64,000 nt of DNA from Flavobacteriales bacterium (GCA_019638115.1 JAHBUK010000001.1:310001-374000); one strand, 5' to 3'. Shown: positions 52,432 to 62,133, numbered from the stretch's first letter. The notes: generated by a model not told the origin, from the sequence alone. Translations and numbers: made by a program.

Positions 52432-53847
52432 ATGCCTTCCAGCCGTTTCGACCGCTTCACCGAAAGTGCGGTACAGTTCATCTCCGGATGGCTGGAGCGC
52501 GTGCGGCAATGGCTGATCCAGAGCCGCGCCCGCGAGTTGATGCTGCTCGCCCTACCCTACCAGGTGAGCGCCGTGCTTACCGCATTGGTGGCCGTGGGTT
52601 ATGCCAAGCTCTTCCACTGGATGGAGGAACGGAACCTGGCCCTGCTGGACCATGACCCCCGCTGGATCTTCCTCTCCGCACCACTGAGCTTCCTCGTCTC
52701 CTGGTTCCTGGTGATGCGCCTTGCGCCGTTGGCGGGTGGCAGTGGCATCCCCCAGTTGATGGCGGCGATAGAGGTGGCCACCGACAAGAAGCGCGATGCC
52801 TCGTGGCGCTTCCTCAACGTGCGCATCATCCTGGTGAAGGTCGCCAGCAGCCTGGCCATGGTGCTGGGCGGTGGCGCCGTGGGGCGTGAAGGTCCCACCC
52901 TGCAGATCGCCGGCAGCATCTACCGCACGGTGCATAAGCTGCTGCCCCCGTTCTGGCCCAAGGTGAGCCGCCGCATCATGATGATCACCGGGGGCGCGGC
53001 GGGGCTGAGCGCGGCGTTCAACACACCGCTTGGCGGTATCGTCTTCGCCGTGGAAGAACTCACCAAAACGCACATCGCGCAGTTCCGCACCGCCGTGCTC
53101 ACCGCCGTTATCCTGAGCGGCATGACGGCCCAGTGGCTGCTGGGCCCCTACCTCTTTCTGGGCTACCCAAAGCTGCAGCCGGCCACCTTCTCGTTCATGT
53201 ACAAGATCCTGGCGATCGCGCTCATATCGGGCGCTGCCGGTGCGCTCTTCTGCCGTGGCCTGTTGGCCTTCGACAAGCTTCGCCGAAGCATGGGTTCGGT
53301 GCCCAAACAAGCCGCTTTCGCAGTGGCCTGCGCCATGCTCTTCGCGATCACGTTCTGGCTGCTGGGCGCACACACCGTAGGGAGTGGCAAGGCCCTGCTG
53401 GAGGAGTACCTCTTTGCCGACCAAGTGGCTCCCGATGCCAAGAACGTGGGCGCGCGCTTGTTGGGGCCGCTCTTCAGTTTCAGTGCGGGTGGCGCCGGCG
53501 GCATCTTCGCGCCTGCGCTTTCCGCAGGTGCCGCCATCGGGGGATGGATCGCACCGCTCTTCGAGCCCAGTCGCGGACAATTCAACCTGTTGGTGCTGGC
53601 CGGCATGACCGCCTTCCTTACCGGGGTCACCCGCTCGCCCTTCACCAGCGCCATCCTCGTGCTGGAGATGACCGATCGCCACAGCGCCATCTTCCAACTG
53701 ATGTATGCCGCCATGATGGGCTACCTGGTGGCATTCGCATTCGACCGCAAGAGCTACTACGAGCGGATGAAGCTGCGCCTGTTGGCCGCCATACCCAACT
53801 TCAAGCCGGAGCCGGCACCCAGCGCCGAAGAACAACGGCCCGATTGA
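52432..53847 (+). CDS. CLC-type chloride channel/antiporter
   Basis: 471 residues. It has the three ion-site motifs: [26 protein letters not shown] (the Glu of GREGP is the gate) and [19 protein letters not shown], with [19 protein letters not shown] near the end. About 11 helices; no CBS domains, so it ends shortly after the channel. The start at 52432 follows a promoter element; the frame is open upstream. It likely exchanges chloride for protons or conducts it. Confidence 0.92.
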   Translation: MPSSRFDRFTESAVQFISGWLERVRQWLIQSRARELMLLALPYQVSAVLTALVAVGYAKLFHWMEERNLALLDHDPRWIFLSAPLSFLVSWFLVMRLAPLAGGSGIPQLMAAIEVATDKKRDASWRFLNVRIILVKVASSLAMVLGGGAVGREGPTLQIAGSIYRTVHKLLPPFWPKVSRRIMMITGGAAGLSAAFNTPLGGIVFAVEELTKTHIAQFRTAVLTAVILSGMTAQWLLGPYLFLGYPKLQPATFSFMYKILAIALISGAAGALFCRGLLAFDKLRRSMGSVPKQAAFAVACAMLFAITFWLLGAHTVGSGKALLEEYLFADQVAPDAKNVGARLLGPLFSFSAGGAGGIFAPALSAGAAIGGWIAPLFEPSRGQFNLLVLAGMTAFLTGVTRSPFTSAILVLEMTDRHSAIFQLMYAAMMGYLVAFAFDRKSYYERMKLRLLAAIPNFKPEPAPSAEEQRPD

Positions 53848-53879
53848 CCGTTGCGTGGTCCGATGCTGACGGCACTCGA

Positions 53880-53887
53880 TACCTTCG
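53880..53887 (+). promoter_or_regulatory. -7-like element (TACCTTCG) of thyA
   Basis: It lies 10 nt before ATG 53898 and only 33 bp after the CLC stop. It gives thyA-folA its own near-leaderless promoter. Confidence 0.45.
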
Positions 53888-53897
53888 CACCTCCGCC

Positions 53898-54692
53898 ATG
53901 CAACAATACCACGACCTCCTCCGCCACATCCTGGACCACGGTGTGCAGAAGCACGACCGCACCGGCACCGGAACCATCAGCTGCTTCGGTCACCAGATGC
54001 GCTTCGACCTCAGCGAAGGCTTTCCGTTGGTCACTACCAAGAAGCTGCACGTGAAGAGCATCATCCATGAGCTGCTCTGGTTCCTGGCCGGTGATACCAA
54101 CATCAAGTATTTGCAGGAGAACGGCGTGAAGATCTGGGACGAATGGGCCGATGCCAACGGAGACCTCGGCCCCGTGTACGGCTACCAGTGGAGAAGCTGG
54201 CACACCCCGGATGGACGCACCATCGACCAGATCACCACCCTGGTGGAGATGATCAAGAAGAACCCGGACAGCCGGCGCCTGATCGTTACCGCCTGGAACC
54301 CCGCCGATGTGGACCGCATGGCCCTGCCGCCCTGCCACACCATGTTCCAGTTCTACGTGGCCGAGGGGAAATTGAGCTGCCAACTCTACCAGCGCAGCGC
54401 GGACACCTTCCTGGGCGTGCCCTTCAACATTGCCAGCTACGCGCTGCTGACGATGATGATCGCGCAGGTGTGCGGCCTGCAGCCCGGTGAGTTCGTACAC
54501 ACCTTCGGCGACGTACACCTCTACAACAACCATCTGGAGCAGGCCAAGCTGCAGCTCACCCGTGCGTGCCGCCCCCTGCCGAAGATGGAGATCGACCCCT
54601 CCATCACCGACCTCTTCGCCTTCCGCTACGAGCACTTCACACTGAAGGACTACGACCCGCATCCGCACATCAAAGCCGAAGTGGCGGTATGA
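53898..54692 (+). CDS. thyA: Thymidylate synthase
   Basis: 264 residues, standard length. The catalytic Cys lies in [64 protein letters not shown], and [19 protein letters not shown] are canonical. It makes dTMP from dUMP with methylene-tetrahydrofolate. Its stop overlaps the folA start by 4 bp, the common thyA-folA coupling. Confidence 0.98.
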   Translation: MQQYHDLLRHILDHGVQKHDRTGTGTISCFGHQMRFDLSEGFPLVTTKKLHVKSIIHELLWFLAGDTNIKYLQENGVKIWDEWADANGDLGPVYGYQWRSWHTPDGRTIDQITTLVEMIKKNPDSRRLIVTAWNPADVDRMALPPCHTMFQFYVAEGKLSCQLYQRSADTFLGVPFNIASYALLTMMIAQVCGLQPGEFVHTFGDVHLYNNHLEQAKLQLTRACRPLPKMEIDPSITDLFAFRYEHFTLKDYDPHPHIKAEVAV

Positions 54693-55198
54693 TCATCAGC
54701 GCCATCGCAGCCGTGGCGGACAACGGCACCATCGGGGTGAACGGCGACCTGCCCTGGCACCTGCCCGACGACCTGAAGTACTTCATGCGGACCACGCGTG
54801 GCCACCACGTGATCACCGGTCGCAAGAATTACGAGAGCATACCCGAGAAGTACCGTCCGCTGAAGGACCGCGTGAATATCGTGGTGACACGCAATGCGGA
54901 CTACGAAGCACCGGGCGCCGTGGTGATGGGATCGCTGGAGGAAGCGTTGGAACACGCGCGCGCAGCCGGTGAAGCCGAAGTCTTCGTGATCGGCGGAGGA
55001 CAGATCTACAAAGAGGTCTTCGCTGCGCATGCGGTGGACCGGCTCTACCTCACACTGGTGCATGCGGACATCGCTGGCGACACGCACTTCCCCTTGATCG
55101 ATGCCAGCGACTGGACGGAAACCAGCCGCACCTACCACGCCCCGGACGAACGCCATGCCCACGGCTTCAGCTTCGTGGTGTTGGAGCCACGCCGTTGA
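54689..55198 (+). CDS. folA: Dihydrofolate reductase
   Basis: 169 residues. [20 protein letters not shown] (with Asp of the active site), [34 protein letters not shown] and [20 protein letters not shown] identify it. It regenerates tetrahydrofolate used by ThyA. Translation begins inside the thyA stop (ATGA). Confidence 0.97.
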   Translation: MIISAIAAVADNGTIGVNGDLPWHLPDDLKYFMRTTRGHHVITGRKNYESIPEKYRPLKDRVNIVVTRNADYEAPGAVVMGSLEEALEHARAAGEAEVFVIGGGQIYKEVFAAHAVDRLYLTLVHADIAGDTHFPLIDASDWTETSRTYHAPDERHAHGFSFVVLEPRR

Positions 55199-55586
55199 AC
55201 CTTCGGCCCAGTGCGATCTGCGCTGGGCAACTGGCGTGATCGCCTTGGTGCACCACTGCACATTAGGGCCTACCGAGCCGGTTCGAACATTGCCCCCCGC
55301 TCCGGCTCAAGGACCGCTCATCCGCAGCAAGGTGCTGTGCCCGAATCAAGGCATCGCCGCCGATGCCCCGTGAACGTTGAACACTTGGGGGTTGGGACGC
55401 ACCGTTCGTCCCATGCCTTTCCGTCCATCACCTTCCTGTTGAGGAGGTAGAGGGGCCGGGATAGCTTCGTGTCCGCCGGTCCCTGCCACCTGCACGGTAC
55501 GAGGGAATACAGCGCATTGCAGGATCGGTACGGACGGTCCTTCCGGAGGCTCAGCCAATGGAGGACCGTCCACCTTCCTGGCCGGG
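55199..55586. other. Intergenic region upstream of the histidine kinase gene
   Basis: 388 bp with no convincing gene. A 9-bp inverted repeat (GGACGGTCC/GGACCGTCC) lies shortly before the kinase start and could be an operator for it; nothing else is seen. Confidence 0.5.
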
Positions 55587-56714
55587 ATGAACATGAGCTA
55601 CTTCCACCGTACCCCCATCCGTTACCGCTTCATACTGCTCACTGCGGGGGTGCTGGCCACGCTCTTCCTGTTCCAGGCGTACATGCACTTCTTTGCCTAC
55701 CGCGAATTGAAGGGCTTGGAGCATTTCAATTGGTGGCGCGAAGCACCGGTACCCTACCTCAACTTCTTCTTCTGGGCCCTGCTCTGCCCATTGGCCTACC
55801 GCATCCTGCTGCGCTGGCCGTTGGGAAGGCGACCCTATCTGCGCACGTTCTCCATACACCTGCTGTTGGGCCTGCTCATCGCCTCGGTTCACGAGGTCTG
55901 CACCTCGGCCATCTACTACGCCATCCTGCAGTCCATCGGCGAGATCGACCTGCGTGATTCGTTCTATTCACAATGGGCACAACAGTCCCTGGCACCCGGC
56001 ATCCTGGGCAGGTTCATGGAATACGGCGTGCTGATGGGTGTGCTCTCCGCCTTGGAAAGTGCGCGCCTGCGCAGGGTTGAGCAGGAGCAGTTGATCCGCT
56101 TGGCCGGAGAACTGCAGGCCGCACAACTGAATGCGCTGAAGAAACAATTGCAACCCCACTTCCTCTTCAACACACTGAACACCGTTAGCGCGCTGATGGA
56201 CGAGAACATCAATGCCGCGCGAAAAGTGTTGAGCCGTCTTGGCCAATTGCTGCGTGTTACACTGGACAAGAGCGGACAGGACCACGTGAGCCTGGAACGC
56301 GAACTGGACTACATCGGCAACTACCTCGGCATAGAGGCTGAACGGTTCCGCGACCGGCTGAAGGTGAGTTACGACATACCTGCGGAACTGCTGCACGTGC
56401 CGGTGCCCAGCCTCATCCTGCAACCCTTGGTGGAGAACGCCATCAAACACGGTCCCGATGCATTGCACGAACAGGTGGAGATCCGCATCAAGGCCGAACG
56501 ACGCGAAAACATGTTAATGCTGCACGTGCTGGACAGCGGAAAGGGCACTAAGAACGTCCATACCGTGTTGGAGCAAGGTGGTATCGGATTGCGCAACGTG
56601 CGCGACCGCTTACACCTCCTTCACCCCAACAAGGCCACCTTCCGAATACCTCCCGTGGCAGGCAATGGATTCCATGTGGAACTGGGCATACCGATCGAAA
56701 CGAGCAAGGCATGA
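55587..56714 (+). CDS. LytS-type sensor histidine kinase
   Basis: 375 residues. Four membrane helices (about 13-30, 50-70, 80-105, 145-165) form the sensor part. The His_kinase (PF06580) box is LKKQLQPHFLFNTLNTVSAL, with the phosphorylated His in QPHFLFN, then LILQPLVENAIKHG (N-box) and a degenerate G-box (GIGLRNVRDRLHLL). It is the sensor of the pair; its stop overlaps the regulator start by 4 bp. Two starts (55587, 55593) are equally good. Confidence 0.92.
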   Translation: MNMSYFHRTPIRYRFILLTAGVLATLFLFQAYMHFFAYRELKGLEHFNWWREAPVPYLNFFFWALLCPLAYRILLRWPLGRRPYLRTFSIHLLLGLLIASVHEVCTSAIYYAILQSIGEIDLRDSFYSQWAQQSLAPGILGRFMEYGVLMGVLSALESARLRRVEQEQLIRLAGELQAAQLNALKKQLQPHFLFNTLNTVSALMDENINAARKVLSRLGQLLRVTLDKSGQDHVSLERELDYIGNYLGIEAERFRDRLKVSYDIPAELLHVPVPSLILQPLVENAIKHGPDALHEQVEIRIKAERRENMLMLHVLDSGKGTKNVHTVLEQGGIGLRNVRDRLHLLHPNKATFRIPPVAGNGFHVELGIPIETSKA

Positions 56715-57499
56715 AAGCGATAAGGACCATCATTGTGGATGACGAACCCGCAGCACGCGCACGCATAGCCCGGCTGCTCGCGCACGACCCCGGCATTGAA
56801 GTGCTCCGCGAATGCAGCAACGGTACCGAGGCTTTGGAGTGCATCCAGAAATGCCGACCCGACCTGCTCTTCCTGGACGTGCAAATGCCCGGCATGGACG
56901 GTTTCCAGGTGATGGAACAACTGGCGCGGATAAGCGGTCATGCCCCCCTGCCCTTCGTGGTATTCGTAACCGCCCATGACAAGTATGCCTTGAAAGCCTT
57001 CAATGTGAACGCCGTGGACTACTTGCTGAAGCCGTACGACGACGAGCGTTTCCATGCTTCGCTCGAAAAGGCACGCCGCTTCATCGAGATGCGCATGAGC
57101 ACCAAGCTCACCGGCAAGCTCATGGACCTGATGCGCGAACACCTGCAGCACAACAACACTTACACAAGCGCTTTCAACATCAAGGACAAAGGCCGCGAGC
57201 ACAAGGTGCGCGTGGAGGACCTGGTGTACCTGCGCTCCGAAGGCAACTACCTCTGCCTGCAACTCAAGGAACGCCACTTCCTGTACCGCATGACCATGAA
57301 CGCAGTGGAAAGCGAACTCGACCCCGAGCTCTTCCTGCGCATCCACCGCAGCTACATCGTGAACCGGGCACACGTGCGCAGCACGCGCTACAGCGGCAAC
57401 AACGAGTTCATCTTCAGCATGGCCAACGGCGAGCGCATCATTAGCGGGCGCAGCTACAAGGAGCAGATCGCCAAGGTGCTTGCGGAGCAGGAGGCTTGA
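56711..57499 (+). CDS. LytTR response regulator
   Basis: 262 residues. The receiver domain has TIIVDDEPAARARIARLL, the phosphorylation Asp in LLFLDVQMPGMDGFQVM, and a FVTAHDKYALKAFNVNAVDYLLKP loop of usual shape. The LytTR DNA-binding domain (about 155-262) has VRVEDLVYLRSEGNYLCLQL, FLRIHRSYIVNRAHV and ERIISGRSYKEQI. It works with the preceding kinase. Target genes cannot be named. Confidence 0.93.
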   Translation: MKAIRTIIVDDEPAARARIARLLAHDPGIEVLRECSNGTEALECIQKCRPDLLFLDVQMPGMDGFQVMEQLARISGHAPLPFVVFVTAHDKYALKAFNVNAVDYLLKPYDDERFHASLEKARRFIEMRMSTKLTGKLMDLMREHLQHNNTYTSAFNIKDKGREHKVRVEDLVYLRSEGNYLCLQLKERHFLYRMTMNAVESELDPELFLRIHRSYIVNRAHVRSTRYSGNNEFIFSMANGERIISGRSYKEQIAKVLAEQEA

Positions 57500-57502
57500 A
57501 TG

Positions 57503-57590
57503 CGCTGCTGGCCTCTGGCTACTGGCTGCTGGCCACCTTTTCCTCCGCCAGCAGCCAATAGCCAGCAGCTAATTGCCAGCAGCTAACTGC
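57503..57590. repeat. Word-hairpin repeat, left of the four-helix-bundle gene
   Basis: TGGCTACTGGCTGCTGGC (57516-57533) and GCCAGCAGCCAATAGCCA (57547-57564) form an 18-bp stem with one G-U type mismatch and a 13-nt loop. The words GCCAGCAG and GCAGCTAA are repeated further to 57590, 3 bp before the stop of the next gene. Confidence 0.7.
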
Positions 57591-57592
57591 CC

Positions 57593-57949
57593 TCAAGCAT
57601 TCAATACCCCCATGAAGGCCCCGATCTTCTTCTGAACGGTCACGACCTTCTCCAGGAACTTGTTCACCACAGCTTCATCCGCGTATTTCCGGCGTTGAAG
57701 GATCAGCATGCGCGTCTGTAGCTCGAACGCAGATCCAAGTGCGTATTCGAAGTAGCGGAACTTCTCCTTTTCGCTGCGACGCGAGCTTCCCTCGGCAATG
57801 TTGGATGCGATCGAACAGGCCGCATCGTCCGCTTGATCACGGATCTTGAACCCGGCTTTGGTCATCGGAATGGTTTCGAGAATATCCGTCACCTCAACAG
57901 CAATGTCCATCGCCATCTGCCACATTTCCAGTTTGGTGAAATCCCTCAT
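57593..57949 (-). CDS. Four-helix-bundle protein (S23/IVP, Avd-like fold)
   Basis: 118 residues: MRDFTKLEMWQMAMDIAVEV, ILETIPMTKAGFKIRDQADD, ACSIASNIAEGSSRRSEKEK, FRYFEYALGSAFELQTRMLI, and a last helix (ADEAVVNKFLEKVVTVQKKI). This is the four-helix-bundle family TIGR02436/PF05635, whose members occur as intervening-sequence proteins of 23S rRNA and resemble the Avd protein of diversity-generating retroelements. No reverse transcriptase or rRNA is near. It is bracketed by two word-hairpin repeats that share a 22-bp direct repeat (57547 and 58046), and is antisense to its neighbours. Confidence 0.88.
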   Translation of the reverse strand: MRDFTKLEMWQMAMDIAVEVTDILETIPMTKAGFKIRDQADDAACSIASNIAEGSSRRSEKEKFRYFEYALGSAFELQTRMLILQRRKYADEAVVNKFLEKVVTVQKKIGAFMGVLNA

Positions 57950-57989
57950 GGTCGTTCGTTTCGATCCAAGGTAATAACCCCGCTGCTCA

Positions 57990-58075
57990 CGCGCTACTGG
58001 CCACTATCTGCTGGCTACTGGCTACTCACCTTCCACCGATAACGAGCCAGCAGCCAATAGCCAGCAGCCAGTAGC
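57990..58075. repeat. Word-hairpin repeat, right of the four-helix-bundle gene
   Basis: CTGCTGGCTACTGGCTACTC (58008-58027) pairs imperfectly with GAGCCAGCAGCCAATAGC (from 58045). The 22 bases starting at 58046 are identical to those from 57547 on the other side of the gene. It runs up to the promoter element at 58080. Confidence 0.7.
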
Positions 58076-58079
58076 ACTC

Positions 58080-58087
58080 TACCTTAG
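58080..58087 (+). promoter_or_regulatory. -7-like element (TACCTTAG), 5 nt before the PIG-L start
   Basis: TACCTTAG, then ACCCC and ATG 58093. It begins exactly where the word repeat ends. Confidence 0.45.
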
Positions 58088-58092
58088 ACCCC

Positions 58093-60681
58093 ATGCACTT
58101 CCGCCTTTCCCGGGCACTGCGCTTTATCGCGGTCACCCTCACACTTCACAACGCACACTTCACACTTCACACCTCAGCCCAACGCCCCCCCGCCCAACCC
58201 AACGCCGCCGAGATCCTGCACCGCATGCAGAAGCTCAACGTGCTGGGCAGCGTGCTCTACATCGTGGCGCATCCGGATGACGAGAACACCCGCCTGATCG
58301 CTTGGCTGGCCAACGGCAAGAAGGTGCGCACCGGCAACCTCAGCCTCACCCGTGGTGATGGCGGCCAGAACCTGATCGGTCCCGAGTTGGGCGATGCGCT
58401 CGGCATTATCCGCACGCAGGAACTGCTGGAGGCGCGGCGGATCGATGGCGGCGAGCAGTTCTTCACCCGGGCGGTGGACTTCGGTTACAGCAAGAACGCC
58501 GCCGAGAGCTTTGAGAAATGGGGCAAGCAGGAGGTGCTGAGCGATGTGGTGCGCGTGATCCGCATGTTCCGTCCCGATGTGATCATCACCCGTTTTGCGC
58601 CGGACCGCACTGCCGGCCACGGCCACCACGAGGCCAGCGCCATCCTCGCCGAGGAGGCCTTCGACCTGGCCGGTGACCCGAAGGCCTTTCCGGAGCAACT
58701 GGAACAAGGACTGGAAGTGTGGCAACCGCGCCGCCTCTTCTTCAACGGCAGCACCTGGTGGAACAAGGACCTGGCCACCATCGCTGAGAACGACCCCGAC
58801 TGGTTCAGCGTGGATGTGGGCGGCTACGACCCGCTGCTGGGCCTGAGCTACACGGAGATCGCCGGGCGCAGCCGCAGCATGCACAAGAGCCAGGGCTTTG
58901 GTGCGGCGGAAACGCGCGGGGAACAGTTGGAATACCTGAAGCTGATCAAAGGCGACCGACCGAAGACGAAGGACATATTCGAGGGGATCGATATGACTTG
59001 GGGGCGACTGAATGGTGCAGGAGCTACACACTATGCGCTCCAAAAGGCAATAGCGGCTTTCGCCATGTCAGCACCAACAAAGAGCAATGCTGAACTTCTA
59101 CGGATCAAGCTAGACATAGCCAGTTTGGGTAGAGACGGAACTAATGCTTGGTGGGTTCCTATGATCGAACGCGAGCTTGACAGACTCATAATGTACACCA
59201 ATGGCTTGGTCGTAGAGGTCGTATCGAAAGCCCCGTACGAATCGCTGGCAGATACGCTGACACTCACACTGAGTGCGCTACAGCGTAGTGCTGGGCTGCC
59301 GTTGTCGTTGAAGCATTTATCGGAACCTGATATTGTGAGCCTAAGGCTGAACAAGGATCTGGAACCAACTGTGAAGTGGGAACATCAGCTGGAACTACAG
59401 CCTGGAACCTATACGGATTTCGATCAGCCATACTGGTTGAGAAGACCCCACAGCGATCTGTATGATATGGCTGGCGCTCCCTATCTGACTGTTGACCCTG
59501 TGGACAACAATCAAGTGCATTTTCATTTCTCAATGGGTACAAGTGAAAGAGTGACGATCAGTGGACAACTTCACGCCCACTACAAATGGGTCGACCGCGT
59601 GGCCGGTGAGCGCATCCGCCCGGTGTATATAACGCCCGTGGCCTCGGTGATCCCGAAGAGCGACCAGGTCCTTATTCGCGCAGATGAAGGCATGGATAAG
59701 GTCATTGAATTGGATGCTGAAATTGTAGCGCTCACAGATAGTCTCTTTGGTGAACTACGGGTGGACGTGCCCGGTTGGCACGCTACGCTGTCCGCCTCCC
59801 AGGCTGTGAGCATTGAGAAGCGTGGTCAATCTCAGAAACTCAGGTTTCGATTCACCGTTGGTGATCTGCACCTATCAGGAACTGAGGTTGCCAAAGCGAA
59901 GTTCACTTTCACCGGCCCCAAGGGCACCGCCGACCGCACCCTGCACGAGATCGACTACCCGCACATCATGCCGCAGGTGTACTACACGCCCGCCGAGGTG
60001 AAGCTGGTGCCGCTGGAGGTAACGACCACCGCCAAGCGCGTGGGCTACGTGAAAGGCGCGGGCGATGATGTACCGCAAGCGCTGGAGCAACTGGGTGTGG
60101 TGGTGGAGTTCATCGAGCCTTCCTCGGCCAAGCTGGAAGAGTTGAAGAAGTACGATGCCATCGTCACCGGCATCCGCGCCTACAACGCCACCAAGGGCAT
60201 GCGGGAGCTGCACCCGCTGCTGCTGCAGTACGTGGAGGAAGGCGGCACGCTCATCGTGCAGTACAACACCACCCCGCGCTTCTTCTCCGGCGCCAGCGAC
60301 TTCCAGATCGATCCCGCCACGTTGGGTCCCAGGCCCTTCACCATCACCCGCGGCCGTGTGACGGTGGAGGAAGCAGCACCCACCTTCCCCAACCCCAAGC
60401 ACCCGCTGCTCAACACCCCGAACAAGATCACCGCAGCAGACTTCGAGGGCTGGGTGCAGGAGCGCGGCCTCTACTTCGCCGGCGACTTCGCCCCGCACTA
60501 CACACCGCTCATCAGCTGGAACGACCCCGGCGAGGAACCGCTGGACGGCGCGCTGATCGCGATGGACCATGGCAAGGGACGCTTCATCTACACGGGCATC
60601 AGCTTCTTCCGGCAGTTGCCGGCGGGGGTACCGGGAGCTTATCGGCTGTGGGGGAATTTGATCTCGCCGCGCAAGCCCTGA
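58093..60681 (+). CDS. PIG-L family deacetylase with C-terminal GATase-like domain
   Basis: 862 residues. The N-terminal signal region is odd: it is built from a CACTTCACA repeat (VTLTLHNAHFTLHTSAQ). Then comes the PIG-L domain with the metal motif LYIVAHPDDENTRLIAW, GQNLIGPELGDALGIIRTQE and a distant HGHHEAS. Family knowledge: these zinc enzymes remove N-acetyl groups from GlcNAc-type substrates. A middle beta region (about 290-600) is followed by a ThuA/GATase1-like domain (DAIVTGIRAYNATKGM, GGTLIVQYNTTPRF, GKGRFIYTGISFFRQLPAG). Codon use changes in the middle (low GC at 58980-59580 and at parts of 59670-59890). It is secreted or periplasmic. Confidence 0.88.
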   Translation: MHFRLSRALRFIAVTLTLHNAHFTLHTSAQRPPAQPNAAEILHRMQKLNVLGSVLYIVAHPDDENTRLIAWLANGKKVRTGNLSLTRGDGGQNLIGPELGDALGIIRTQELLEARRIDGGEQFFTRAVDFGYSKNAAESFEKWGKQEVLSDVVRVIRMFRPDVIITRFAPDRTAGHGHHEASAILAEEAFDLAGDPKAFPEQLEQGLEVWQPRRLFFNGSTWWNKDLATIAENDPDWFSVDVGGYDPLLGLSYTEIAGRSRSMHKSQGFGAAETRGEQLEYLKLIKGDRPKTKDIFEGIDMTWGRLNGAGATHYALQKAIAAFAMSAPTKSNAELLRIKLDIASLGRDGTNAWWVPMIERELDRLIMYTNGLVVEVVSKAPYESLADTLTLTLSALQRSAGLPLSLKHLSEPDIVSLRLNKDLEPTVKWEHQLELQPGTYTDFDQPYWLRRPHSDLYDMAGAPYLTVDPVDNNQVHFHFSMGTSERVTISGQLHAHYKWVDRVAGERIRPVYITPVASVIPKSDQVLIRADEGMDKVIELDAEIVALTDSLFGELRVDVPGWHATLSASQAVSIEKRGQSQKLRFRFTVGDLHLSGTEVAKAKFTFTGPKGTADRTLHEIDYPHIMPQVYYTPAEVKLVPLEVTTTAKRVGYVKGAGDDVPQALEQLGVVVEFIEPSSAKLEELKKYDAIVTGIRAYNATKGMRELHPLLLQYVEEGGTLIVQYNTTPRFFSGASDFQIDPATLGPRPFTITRGRVTVEEAAPTFPNPKHPLLNTPNKITAADFEGWVQERGLYFAGDFAPHYTPLISWNDPGEEPLDGALIAMDHGKGRFIYTGISFFRQLPAGVPGAYRLWGNLISPRKP

Positions 60682-60683
60682 TC

Positions 60684-60772
60684 TATGAGATGAATGGCGA
60701 ATGGTCATTGGTGAATGGACCCCGGGCGGGCATTTCCCATTCGCCATTCACCAATGACCATTCACCCTTGAG
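60684..60772. repeat. Word-hairpin repeat, copy 1 of the GAATGG family
   Basis: GAATGGTCATTGGTGAATGG (60699-60718) has an exact inverse at 60744-60763. The loop contains the conserved core CGGGCATTTCCC (60727-60738), found again at 62185 and 62285. Confidence 0.8.
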
Positions 60773-60824
60773 CCTCCACCGACCTTCATGACCTTCGCAC
60801 CGTTTTAGAACACACCTGTCCACC

Positions 60825-60832
60825 TACCTTCA
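60825..60832 (+). promoter_or_regulatory. -7-like element (TACCTTCA) of the aminotransferase gene
   Basis: It lies 20 nt before ATG 60853 and after the word repeat. Confidence 0.35.
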
Positions 60833-60852
60833 CCGCACAGCATACCCTTTCC

Positions 60853-62133
60853 ATGAGCGACGTAGTGACCACCGCAGCGCCCGCCGTTTCCAACCTCGCC
60901 GAACACCTCATCGGTTCGGAGATCATCCGCATCGGCGGGGAGATCAATGCCCGTATCGCGCAAGGCGAGAAGATCCACAACCTGACCATCGGCGACTTCA
61001 GCCCTGCCGTGTTCCCGCTGCCGGCAAAGTTGAACGCGCTGATCCGCGAGGCCTACGAACAGGGGCACAGCAACTACCCGCCCGCCAACGGCATGGCCGA
61101 GCTGCGCAAGGCGGTGAGCGACTACATCCAACGTGGACAAACGCTCAGCTACAGTCCGGACGAGGTGCTGATCGCCGGCGGCGCACGCCCGCTGATCTAT
61201 GCCACCTACAAGGCCATTGTGGACCCCGGCGAAAAGGTGGTGTACCCGGTGCCCTCGTGGAACAACAACCACTACACCTACCTGCACGCCGCGGAGAAGG
61301 TGGAGGTGCAGGCCACGCCTGAGAACCGTTTCCTGCCCACCGCCGATGACCTGCGCCCGCACCTGGCCGATGCCGCACTGCTGGCCCTGTGCTCCCCGCT
61401 GAACCCCACGGGCACCTCCTTCACCCGCGAACAACTGGAGGAGATATGCGACCTGGTGATCGAAGAGAACGCGCGCCGCGTGGGCCGCAAGCCGCTGTAT
61501 GTGATGTACGACCAGATCTACCAGGAACTGGTGCTGGGCGACACCATGCACGTTGACCCCGTTTCGCTGCGCCCCGAGATGCGGCCCTATGTCATCTACA
61601 TCGACGGCATCTCCAAATCGCTGGCCGCCACCGGCGTGCGCGTGGGCTGGGCCTTTGGGCCTGCACTGGTGATGAAGAAGATGGCTGCGATACTGGGCCA
61701 CGTGGGAGCCTGGGCACCCAAACCCGAGCAGCTGGCCACCGCCCGTTTCCTCAATGATACCGAAGCCTTCAGCGCCGCTGTGCAGGAGCACCGCCGCATG
61801 GTGAGCGAACGGGTGAACGGCTACTACGAAGGCTTCATGCAACTGAAGGGCGCGGGCTTCCCCGTGGATGCCATCCCCGCACAGGGCGCCATGTACCTCA
61901 CGGTGCGGATCGGGATCGTGGGCAGAACGACAGCGGATGGCAAGGTGCTGTCCAATGCCTCGGACGTGGCCTACTACCTGATCGAAAAAGCCGGTGTAGG
62001 ACTCGTGCCTTTCCTGGCCTTCGGCTGCGGCGCGGACAACGACTGGTTCCGCGTATCGGTGGGAACGACCAAGGTGGAGGATATCCCGGCGGTGATGGAG
62101 GGATTGCGGCGGGCGATGGAGGAACTGCGTTAA
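60853..62133 (+). CDS. Class I/II pyridoxal-phosphate aminotransferase
   Basis: 426 residues. The PLP-binding Lys is in YIDGISKSLAATGVRVGWAF. The other family features are GEINARIAQGEKIHNLTIGD, NYPPANGMAELRKAVSDYIQ, SPLNPTGTSFTREQLEEICD and YDQIYQELVLGDTMH. It resembles aspartate/aromatic transaminases; the substrate is not decided. It has word repeats on both sides. Confidence 0.92.
   Translation: MSDVVTTAAPAVSNLAEHLIGSEIIRIGGEINARIAQGEKIHNLTIGDFSPAVFPLPAKLNALIREAYEQGHSNYPPANGMAELRKAVSDYIQRGQTLSYSPDEVLIAGGARPLIYATYKAIVDPGEKVVYPVPSWNNNHYTYLHAAEKVEVQATPENRFLPTADDLRPHLADAALLALCSPLNPTGTSFTREQLEEICDLVIEENARRVGRKPLYVMYDQIYQELVLGDTMHVDPVSLRPEMRPYVIYIDGISKSLAATGVRVGWAFGPALVMKKMAAILGHVGAWAPKPEQLATARFLNDTEAFSAAVQEHRRMVSERVNGYYEGFMQLKGAGFPVDAIPAQGAMYLTVRIGIVGRTTADGKVLSNASDVAYYLIEKAGVGLVPFLAFGCGADNDWFRVSVGTTKVEDIPAVMEGLRRAMEELR

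Noticed and set aside
55199-55586. A small gene before the histidine kinase
   Set aside because: The short open frames have no consistent start context or domain; only an inverted repeat was kept.
57503-58075. CRISPR-like array near the four-helix-bundle gene
   Set aside because: The words are not regularly spaced, have no unique spacers of constant length and fold on themselves; no cas gene is present.
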